From Isoetes taiwanensis (Eukaryota; Streptophyta; Lycopodiopsida; Isoetales; Isoetaceae), in the NCBI GenBank assembly GCA_021234155.1, contig JAJEKV010000060.1:1762988-1826987 (forward strand): a stretch of DNA of 64,000 nt. The letters run 5' to 3'. The position numbers were made by a program, and so were the translations under genes. The notes below the pieces were generated by a model that was not told the origin of the DNA, did no database searches, and was given only the letters and a program-made list of their open reading frames with translations. Below are positions 54,281 through 64,000 of the stretch, piece by piece (the first letter of the stretch is position 1; each line of letters starts with the position of its first letter).

Positions 54281-55554
54281 TTGCAGATACAACAATGCCA
54301 AAAAGTACAGGTGTAATAATGCCAAAAATACGGACATCATGAATTAAGAAACCACTTATTTTTCTAGTGTTTGCAATAAATTAGACGTTTGCCATCAACA
54401 TTGCCCATAAATATAATGCATCATTAACAAGCCCAAAGTGAACATATGTAAAAATGCAAAACAGGTTGATCAGATCTGGTTCATATTGAATTGACTTATT
54501 GTTTTAAAGTCCTTGCTCATTGTGGTGATTGCAATATCCCTTAGTCTTGTGGATGATGATTAATTCATTTTGTCTACATAGCATCTATGTAGATGCGATA
54601 GCATATATGTACATGTGATGATGTATAGATGATTTGTGTGACATTTCGACATCATAGAAAAATAAGTATAATTTTTATTACTATATCATGGGCTCAATTA
54701 GCAATTGTGAAATATTAGCAACACCCAGCACAGAAAGTACCACGGGCTTCCATAGATACACAAAAGCAACCAGACATACCTTATCCATAACAACAATGAT
54801 GACAACAGCTAGGAAAAGATTTTGGTTATTGAGAGATGAGCGATGCACCACTAGGGCACCAATTCCTAGGATGCCAAATATTTCTGGACAATAGTATGAT
54901 TGACAACTTGAAGCATTTGATTATTGCTTCAAGTACTTCAAAGGCAAATTTTAGATATAGCTAATGCCATTTCCACTGCCAGGAAAACAAGAACTACATC
55001 GCATGCCACAAAAAGTTTAAACTTCATCTTATGCCAAAAGTTTCAACTGGCTTGGCTGCTCTTTTAACTGCTACCTTTTTTTAGCTCCATCCATCCATCC
55101 ATCCATCCTGGACACTGAGAGTTGATTGGCTTTGAGGTATAGCTTTCCTTGTGGTCTTATAGATCCTATGCCAGCTATATTATATTTACCCTCATCCATG
55201 TGGGTTTGTGGCATATTCCAAGTATATGTCAGTATATGCTCAAAAACATGACTTTGAAGTGTGATTTAAGCCATTTCACTCTCGGGTCACGGAGGGCAAC
55301 CCTCCGTGCGCAGCACCTTGTTCTATATTGTGGTTCATAGTTGTGTCATGATAATGTACATTTGAAGAATGCTCATGTCATCTTCCAAAAGGTTGTACAA
55401 AATTAGCCATGAAAATTTTATACCATCCATGGACATGGTGAGCAATAATTGAAGGTGCATTATGTCAAACTGGCAGGGATAAAGTGATGGCCATCATCAC
55501 ATAATCATTTTTTGACTTAAAAGAAAAAGAAACGAATGTTTATTATCTTATGAA
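54281..55554. other. AT-rich DNA with small repeats, no gene recognised
   Basis: A (CCAT)n run is at 55085-55108. Near 55195-55240 the sequence CATGTGGGTTTGTGGCATAT resembles the promoter-like segment at 45.6 kb. A hairpin CGGAGGG-CAA-CCCTCCG lies near 55291-55307. Confidence 0.4.
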
Positions 55555-55893
55555 GTTCACGAAGTCAGGCCTGGCCAGCCGCTACATGTGACATTGAGCA
55601 CGGCATCCGTACGGGTGCTAGGATCATACCTTCAGGAGGTCATGGACATGCGAGATCAGCTATGTCCTCGGGCACGCGTTTGACATGTACATACACATTT
55701 ATTTCATGATGATGTATACTTGTACAGTTTGACAGCATTCTTATTACTGCCACGGTTTTTCCCTCGAAAACCCTTCGGGGCGAGGGTTTTTTAACCTGGA
55801 CAATAATAAGTTTGCTGCGCTCCTTTTGGGTCACATAGGCCGATTGGTCTCAGTGGATGATAAAAAAACTATTCTATTCTATTCTATTCTCTA
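55555..55893 (+). mobile_element. Retroposon 3' part with both shared hairpins and (TATTC)n tail
   Basis: A GC-rich body (55555-55690) precedes a CTTATTA/TAATAAG hairpin (55740-55810) with the internal TTTTTCCCTCGAAAACCC and GAGGGTTTTTTAACC. It then ends with GTCACATA, GGCC-GATT-GGTC, TCAGTGGATGATAAAA and (TATTC)n to 55893. It links the long hairpin and the terminal hairpin in one element, as the LINE at 2.5 kb does. Confidence 0.65.
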
Positions 55894-56359
55894 ACTTTCA
55901 GATGTGTTGGACACCGCAAGTGTTTACGAGAGCCTACGAGCAAGATACAAGAACAATGAAAGAGAAATACATATAGACCGCAAACAAATGATAGAACTGA
56001 AATGAATAAGTACAAGAACTCACAAATAAAACAAATTCTCAAACATGCTCGCATTGAGAGATAGCCTCAACCTGCAGTAAACAAGCAAAGAAACCAGACA
56101 ATGATGAATAACAGAGCCACTGCCATCATAGGATAAAGAGTCTGCAATGACTATTATGACTTTCCATTATTTTGTACCTATATTGATGTTGTTGCATGTC
56201 ACATTTTGATTGAAGGCAAAAAAAAAAACTCTCATGTTGAACTCTCATGGGTTATATATTGATCAAAGATGAATCCCATGGGTTGCTTTTAGAAAATAGT
56301 CTAGGCACAAATTCATCTCGGAAGCTAAATCTCTACAAGAGACGATCTGGGATTACATA
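55894..56359. other. AT-rich spacer, no gene recognised
   Basis: There is no feature beyond an (AT)n run at about 56358-56380 at the border of the direct repeat. Confidence 0.4.
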
Positions 56360-57990
56360 TATATATATATGTATGTATATATATGAATTTTGCTTATCTC
56401 AAGCTACCTTCCATTGACTGGGATCCAATAACTAAAGTGAAAGAAACAGATAGCAACATTGAATTATACTCCTACGCATTTTAGACTCATCTGTTACTTG
56501 AGTCATAATGAGCATATAAGAATACAAATTTACCGACCATATTATGATCTTCTAATATAGAACATGTACTCCTAGGTGGGGAAAATTTGTTACACCGCAA
56601 ACCGTCCATAGTAAAACAAGAGTTAGAACCGTTGTCAACTACTGGGGAATGCAGGGTGTCATAGCTTTTAAAATACCCCCTTGCTATCGGGTGTCATAGG
56701 AGTTCCTACATTAGAGAAATCATATTGGTGGTCTACATGCTCAAATATCTCCCTTATACAATTACTACATAGATGGTCTATTCACCCACAATGAAAAATA
56801 TTTTAACAAAAACATCTATAACTATATCTAGACCAATATGTCTAGATGAGCATAACAGAAATGGTAAAATCTACCACTAGAATGATGGGACTATTATGCT
56901 TCAATAATCATATGTGAGTACGGCATAACCATCACATCCATTATCAACGTCATAGTGCTCTATCAAGCTTGAAACATAGTTTGAGAAAATCCTCATCATT
57001 AACTATGTTTTTTGCCATCACTTGGCAATAATCAGACAATAATCCATTTGTTGGATTTCATAACAGATGCTTTATGAAAAACCAAAGTAGAAAAGAACCT
57101 GGTTGTTAGTCTCCATCCCTTCCAATCCTTGTTGTTCCTCAGTGGAAACCATTGTTACAGCTAGTGTTTAGCTCCAATCCAGCATGCCACTGTTAAGATT
57201 GGCACAATAATACATGCCATTGTCTCAGACTGGCAAAAATAATAGAAGAGTTGGCTTGCAAACAAGAAAAATTTTCTATATCTGTGCAAAGCTTTCAAGT
57301 GAAATTAGATGTTTTATCACCTCCAAAAATATGAAAAATACCACGTGCAACACCAAGCATGCTTATATTTTCTCATGGCAAACGATCATAAGATCCATTC
57401 AAGTGTTGCATCTGAGGTCAAAAAAATAAACATTTGCAATAATAATTTTTACGTGCATCGTGTGGTCTCAACCGAGGTCAACCAAAATCGCCGAAGTTAC
57501 TCGGACTTCGGCACTGGAAAAAGCGTTATCATGCGTCCCTGTCCGAGCTGTGCGGCTATCCTAGCAGGCGATGTGCGGACCTCTGAGCTTAGCCACCGAT
57601 TATCCCCCTTATGTCTACACGGTAAGGCAAAACGTGGCCTTCCCATAAGGAAATCCCTACTTGCCAATTTCGAAATATTTTGTGGCCCAATAGTCACTTG
57701 TCAAACCCTTGCATGCAAGGTTTTTAGCTTCCGGCAAATACCATCGCAACTTATTATTCCTCCTAGCATGACCCACTTTTTTTTAAGGGATAATAATATC
57801 TCCAAAACTTGTCAAACTTTATTGTTTGCCACTAAAATTGGTTATTGTTATGTTCATGCCCAATCTTTGGTGTCAAAATTCCCATAACCGAATGCTAGAA
57901 ATTAATACTCTAGCTTTCCAACCAAGGGGACCCACTTGCCAAATTAAAATATTTTCATACTCTAATAGATCATTTGCAAACCCCTTGTAA
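56360..57990. repeat. Long direct repeat, left copy (at least 1.6 kb)
   Basis: From TATGTATGTATATATATGAA onward it matches 62404-64000 almost base for base, with an offset of about 6.04 kb. The extent beyond 57967 cannot be judged because the right copy runs off the window. Most differences are small indels, concentrated near 56620 and 57500. On the minus strand it follows the end of the RT gene. Confidence 0.9.
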
Positions 57991-58280
57991 GTTTTATATC
58001 CTTGCATATGGCCAAACCTTTGCAAATATATCACCCCTTAGCATGCCCCTTTACGGGATATCAATTTCTCCACCACATGTAAAAATTTACTGTCTGCCTC
58101 TGAAATTGATTGTTGCTTCAGAAATTATGTAAATGCATGATCTCTGGCGCCTAACTCCTATATATTAATGGAATATTCTCTTCTTTCTAGAATGTTGAAT
58201 ATCCATTCTTTCTTTAGAGAGCCTTGATGACCTTAAATAACAAGGGGTAGAAGGCATATAATATTTTTGCATCCTTGTCA

Positions 58281-61200
58281 TTATAATAAGTCCATGAGCT
58301 GCAAAACTTGTTTTGCTTCATATTTACACCCTATTGGTGTATAGTCTTTAAATGTCCGCCTAAAGACATTAACTAAGCGGTCCTTGTTAAAACCATTTTT
58401 ATGAAAGTCACGGACCATTTTTTTTGAACTCGAGTACAAAGAGATATGGATCTTTGCATAAGTAAAATAATGTAGTTGCTTGTGATACAATTAAATTGTA
58501 ACATTGCCTTATGTCTCTATTGGAAGCCAATTGAATATATTGAATAAATTCGAACGGTAATGACCCGTTTGTCAAATTTAGTAGTATCATATTTGCCTAG
58601 CTTGTCATCAAAAACCTGTATGTGGACATTTAAGAAATTGCACCTTGGTAGATTATAGTCATTCAATATGCTTTCACATTTATCCTCTTTAATTTCTAGG
58701 AAATTAAGAGGATAAATCCACCAAGGATTGTCATCTATTCTTGGTTGCTCCTTGTCCATGAACATACTTATGTTATGATTATTAAGACTTGCTAAATCAT
58801 CAATATATCGTATGTATCTTGAAATAAGCGCTAGCAAATCCTTTCTTCCTAAAGCGCCAATCTTGGATGAATCGAGCTCATATTGTGCCAAATAAATATT
58901 ACACCACAATGGAGAGCATGAAAATCCCATGGGTATTCCTTTCATTTGTTTCCATACGGCATTTCCTAATTGAATGTGGCAATTGGATATCAACCAATTA
59001 TTGATGGCAACCATTTTCGTTTAATGATATTTCCTTCGCCCCATCAAAGCTGTGTTTTCCCCAATAGCAAAAAATCCGTTGATACCATTTTTTACCCACA
59101 ACTTACATGGGTGCTTGAATTTATAAATCATTTCAATGAACCCTGTCATGTTTCTAATAAGTCCATCATGCCCATTCAATGGTATGGATTCATAACACTG
59201 GCTATATACGCCCACAAATGTATTCTTGATTTTTGCGGGCAAATTAATGACAAACTCAATTGTTGATTGGTCCACCATATGGTTCTAGTTTTGACACCAA
59301 GAAATCTCTTTACATCGTGTCTAATTTATGTCCAATCTCTTTGAATCTTTGGTATCATACTTCTCAAGGCTTTGGTTCTGAGTAATGCCATCTCTCGAGA
59401 ATACACAATTAGATGCATTGGTCAACCATCGAAAAGCATCTTTATGTGCTTTGTATATAGCCATAAGATGCGGTAGGTTGTTAGGCGGCCGGACGTATTA
59501 AATTAGTTATATTCGTCATCTCGCAATACATTGGCTAGCAACAAGGTCAGTTGCACATGATAAATAATCATCATCAAGGCACATTTGGAAGTCATCACTT
59601 TGCATTCTAATAATGGCCCGACTTCCTAATATATGCTTTGCAAATAAATGCTGGAGTGTTTGATGCTTTATCTACTCCAGAGATATACAAGTTTTGGAGC
59701 AACCATGATTTCTCCTCTAAACTTGCATTATTTAGCTCACACACTTGAGGTATTCTTACCTTGTGTCTATTTTTTCTAGTTAATTCCTTGATTTTGGTTT
59801 TACGATATAAGCAAAGGATGCGGCAAGCCGTCTTTGTGAAATATTTGGGCTTATTTCAAGAATTTCAATAGTTTTTCTCCAAGCCCCAAACATCTCTTTC
59901 ACTACTTCCTCCCTGTCAAAGGGTCTCAATGGGATATGATTCAACCCTTTTTTTAACTCATTTTGGATCTGCTTTTGGGAACAAATTTGCAATGACAAGG
60001 TTTTTACATGTTGTTTGCTATCATTGCATGGTGCCAAGAAATTTTTTGAAGCATTTGTTCACTTCACATCGCATAGTAATTCATCGTGAATACTAAAACC
60101 ATAAAAAGTGTTTCTTGGTTTTGTACCATGAGTTGCAAATGGTGGCAAATATTTCCATCCATATATAATATCATCCGACAAGTTGCCATTTTTCAAAGCC
60201 AAAAATATGTTTTAAACAATACTTGAAAATCACTTTTGGCTTAATCAATTCAAAAGCTCTGTTTACATAAGTCATATGCACATAACTATGATTCATTGTT
60301 TGACATTTGACTATTATGTTCCTACCAGAACATTTCCATTTTCCTTGGAATGATTTGAGAATCCTCAAAGCGTTTCTGTGAGAGTGATAACATCAAAAAT
60401 CCTTCATAAAGCAAAAAGCTTTTCAATCTTGAATTCACACAAAAGGCTGCAATACTATACTTGTAACTTTACTCAAATAGTCTTTGTTCTATCCTCATGA
60501 GTAGAAACATATTTCCAAAGTACAAGCAAGCCAAATTCTTGTTGAGCATATCTTTTTTGCTAGTCCCATTGGTTGTTGAAATTCAATGAATTGGGAACAA
60601 TTTCATCTTCTTCAAATGATCTACTGCATTGTTTACGCATGTCTATCATAAGAATCACTAGCGGATGTGGAGGTGCATCAAAACCTCTTGCTCTTGATGC
60701 GCCTCTTCCTCTTCCTCTACCACGCCCCCTTCCTCTCATATTACTTCTTCCTCTAACATTGCGTCCGTTCGAGCTATGGGGGTCTCCCTCTTCTAGGTGT
60801 AGACACGGAATCCCTTGTATTGTGTCCTCCACTATATGGAGTGCTATTAATACGATCTGTTGGCGGCATGAGCATTACCATGTTGATCATAAAAGTACAC
60901 GTATTAAGCATTTGTGCATCATTTCTTGGCGTGGCCACCGTCTCACTTGAAGTTCTAACTTTGTCCCACATTAGCTCCATTGCTATTATCTCTAGTTCTT
61001 TTTTTGATGTGGGGGTATTCAAAAAACTTCGATAAAGGATCTTTGGTTTTATCATTTTCTCAATAATACTTAAACTTTGTCTCTCTCCTTTATATCTTTG
61101 GCCGAATGTAGCTTTAGGATCGGGATAAATGATGAGATGCCTTCAATCATATATCGCCTAGTGAAGTGAAAGATAACACATTCTTTGGAGAATGCGCTCC

Positions 61201-62269
61201 ACATTTTTTTTCTTTGCTCCAATGTGCGAATAATGCCCATCTTGCCTCCAATGAGATTGCATCGAGGAAAGAAGGTTTCAAGATTATTCATCATAAACCG
61301 AATACATGATCAAACCATAAAATACCCTTTATCGTACATTGATAATGAGGGTGTACACACTTCTGATAAGGCCTTCTCCGGTTAGGCCATTTGTGTTCAT
61401 GATCCGCTTTCCTAGATTTTCTGTTTTTGTAGATCACGCTTTATATTGACCATCATAGGTATTTTTGCACATTTATCCGGATCGAACATGGTCAAATTGA
61501 AATTTTCTATTGCAATATCATGTTCGATAATTTTGTGCCCTTTTCTAGCCAAAGCGGCCCATCTTTCTGGCTTTGTGATGTTAAATGGCTCATTTCTTTC
61601 AATCCCGGCAAAATAGAAATAAGCTTCGGAGGAATTGGTGCCAATAGATTATATGATTGAATATCCCACATTTTATGGTCCTTATCTGGCGATAATAATT
61701 CCCTTTGTTCTCCTAGGGACTATCGGTGTGGGATACTTAGTGAAAAGCTTTGATGGATCATTACGTTTTTACGCTACGATTCACCTTCTCTATTGAGATA
61801 TCGGTAGCTTCTTTAGTTAACTTGATCCTGCTAGTTTGGATGCACCTCACCATGGGTAATTTTTTGTGTGCTTAATGATGAGCCTTGGTATGTCCATGTG
61901 TGTGATAGGTCTCTCAATAGACTCTCTAACTTCCTTGTATTCTTCCAGTTTCCTAAGAGCCAGTGTTACCTCTTTGCTATCATTCTGCCTCAATTGTGCT
62001 AGATGTTCTTCAAAAGACTTCAATTGTCTATAGGTGTAAAATAATTTATACCAATGGGATGTATCAAGGGTGGCCATAAGAGAGATTTCATTATCTTTTT
62101 CCATAGTCTCTCTCTTTATGATATACTCATGTAAGCCATCAGCATCTTTCATAAGGTACATGACACATTGTATGGCAGGAAAGGGAGCCAAAATATCATC
62201 TGTATAGCCCATGCTCCTCAATTCCTCAATCCAGTATGAGGCTTGCATACTGTCATTCAACTGGAACAA
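58281..62269 (-). pseudogene. Penelope-like reverse transcriptase gene, several frameshifts
   Basis: Reading minus from 62269: a first block (YWIEELRSMGYTDDILAPFP, helical) follows; then 61294-61070; then a block with an RG-rich box at 60770-60700 (MRGRGRGRGRGRGASRARGF). Next comes NELKKGLNHIPLRPFDREEV at 60037-59780, like the N-terminal KGLNxIP motif of Penelope-type RTs. 59278-59021 contains QCYESIPLNGHDG, motif A, but the catalytic Asp position four residues before Cys reads Val. 59014-58517 contains KGIPMGFSCSPLWCNIYLAQ and RYIDDLASLNN, the catalytic box, plus WIYPLNFLEIK. Further pieces continue to 58281. No GIY-YIG endonuclease was seen. The gene lies between two direct repeats. A telomerase-related RT of another group is the alternative. 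Confidence 0.6.
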
Positions 62270-62403
62270 CGAACAAGACCCAATATTAAATTCCAGGAAC
62301 TACCATATAAATCAAGCTAAATGTGCTATTGTCATTTCACATTTCAGAAATTAGATCGTATCCTGTTTAAAGGATACAAGGTGGTTACCAATTAAGGTAG
62401 AAA

Positions 62404-64000
62404 AATATATGTATGTATATATATGAATTTTGCTTATCTCAAGCAACCTTCCATTGACTGGGATCCAATAACTAAAGTGAAAGAAACAGATAGCAACATT
62501 GAATTATACTCCTACGCATTTTAGACTCATCTGTTACTTGAGTCATAATGAGCATATAAGAATACAAATTTACCGACCATATTATGATCTTCTAATATAG
62601 AACATGTACTCCTAGGTGGGGAAAGCTGTTACCTGCAACCGTCCATAGTAAAACAAGAGTTAGAACTGTTGTCAACTCTACTGGGGAATCACGGGTGTCA
62701 TAGCTTTTAAAATACCCCCTTGCTATCGGTGTCATAGGAGTTCCTACATTAGAGAAATCATATTGGTGGTCTACATGCTCAAATATCTCCCTTATACAAT
62801 TACTACATAGATGGTCTATTCACCCACAATGAAAAATATTTTAACAAAAACATCTATAACTATATCTAGACCAATATGTCTAGATGAGCATAACAGAAAT
62901 GGTAAAATCTACCACTAGAATGATGGGACTGTTATGCTTCAATAATCATATGTGAGTGCGGCATAACCATCACATCCATTATCAACGTCATAGTGCTCTA
63001 TCAAGCTTGAAACATAGTTTGAGAAAATCCTCATCATTAACTATGTTTTTGCCATCACTTGGCAATAATATGACAATAATCCATTTGTTGGATTTCATAT
63101 GAGATGCTTTATGAAAAACCAAAGTAGAAAAGAACACGGTTGTTAGTCTCCATCCCTTCCAATCCTTGTTGTTCCTCGGTGGAAACCATTGTTCTGACTA
63201 GTGTTTAGCTCCAATCCGACATGCCCTTTGTTAAGATTGGCACAATAATACATGCCATTGTCTCGGTGCAAAAATAATAGAAGAGTTGGCTTGCAAACAA
63301 GAAAAATTTTTCTATATCGTGCAAAGCTTTCAAGTGAAATTAGATGTTTTATCACCTCCAAAAATATGAAAAATACCACGTGCAACACCAAGCATGCTTA
63401 TATTTTCTCATGGCAAACGATCATAAGATCCATTCAAGTGTTGCATACAGGTCAAAAAATAAACATTTGCAATAATAATTTTTACCTGTGCATCTGTGTC
63501 TCAACTGAGGTCAACCAAAATCGCCGGAAGTTACTCGGTTCGGCTTGGAAAAGCGTTATCATGTCGTCCCACGAAAAGTACATGCGGCTATCCTAGCCGC
63601 GGCGATGTGCGGACCTCCGAGCTTAGCCACCGATTATCCCCTTATGTCTACACGGTAAGGCAAAAACGTGGCCTTCCATAAGGAAATCCCTACTTGCCAA
63701 TTTCGAAATATTTTGTGGCCCAATAGTCACTTGTCAAACCCTTGCATGCAAGGTTTTTAGCTTCCGGCAAATACCATCGCAACTTATTATTCCTCCTAGC
63801 ATGACCCACTTTTTTTTAAGGGATAATAATATCTCCAAAACTTGTCAAACTTTATTGTTTGCCACTAAAATTGGTTATTGTTATGTTCATGCCCAATCTT
63901 TGGTGTCAAAATTCCCATAACCGAATGCTAGAAATTAATACTCTAGCTTTCCAACCAAGGGGACCCACTTGCCAAATTAAAATATTTTCATACTCTAATA
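62404..64000. repeat. Long direct repeat, right copy, truncated by the window end
   Basis: It corresponds to 56371-57967 on the left. If the RT gene belongs to this unit, this copy lies at its 5' end on the minus strand, where a Penelope pseudo-LTR would be expected. Confidence 0.9.

Noticed and set aside
60573-60950. Plus-strand ORF opposite the RG-rich block
   Set aside because: It is the shadow of the (RG)n-coding repeat on the minus strand and breaks outside it.

Overview
The window looks like land-plant nuclear DNA from a large, repeat-rich genome. The plant evidence is a complete RALF-type signalling peptide gene (43283-43600), a NINJA/AFP-like adaptor gene with an EAR motif (45761-46392), and intron-bearing pieces of two plant lipid genes: 3-ketoacyl-CoA reductase (2672-3411, minus) and homomeric acetyl-CoA carboxylase (46493-47670, plus). 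Gene density is very low, introns are AT-rich and transposon debris dominates. A seed-free plant with a big genome, such as a fern, would fit, but the species cannot be fixed from the sequence alone.

Layout. 0.9-2.7 kb: a 5'-truncated LINE with two stop codons, inserted in an exon of the KCR fragment. 4.5-7.2 kb (minus): a gene ending in a QLDNCAGQNKN motif, split by a second LINE fragment. 7.5-16.3 kb: an unusual locus with two copies of one promoter module, a small acidic protein, a coiled-coil protein, and a long decayed gene whose pieces resemble a ParB/DGQHR-type domain, the end of a DNA N4/N6-methyltransferase and an FCP1-like HAD phosphatase. About two dozen copies of a 13-bp palindrome, CACGCCAGGCGTG or close variants, are confined to the introns and 5' flanks of this locus. 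17.7-31.6 kb: a 12.9-kb Ty3/gypsy element with a CTAGA target-site duplication, nested in a repeat here called R1. 31.6-43 kb: mostly anonymous DNA with foldbacks, a zinc-knuckle gene and tRNA-like repeats. 43-50 kb: the RALF, NINJA-like and ACCase sequences, then R1 and a duplicated promoter-like segment, one copy of which carries a SINE. 53-56 kb: R1 again and a retroposon 3' end. 56-64 kb: a Penelope-like reverse transcriptase gene (minus) between direct repeats of at least 1.6 kb.

Two themes link the repeats. First, several LINE- and SINE-like elements share a 3' end: GTC-CATA, a small hairpin, a GTGGA-type motif, TAAAA, then an element-specific microsatellite. Second, the LINE 3' UTR, the 55.7-kb retroposon and the R1 copies share a longer hairpin whose outer stem changes in sequence while keeping its pairing.

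Almost every long ORF carries frameshifts or stops. Some lie in homopolymers (C-run near 7806, A-run near 45907, G-run near 46506), so part of the apparent decay could be sequencing error. The RALF gene is the one clearly intact host gene. No tRNA, rRNA or CRISPR array was recognised.
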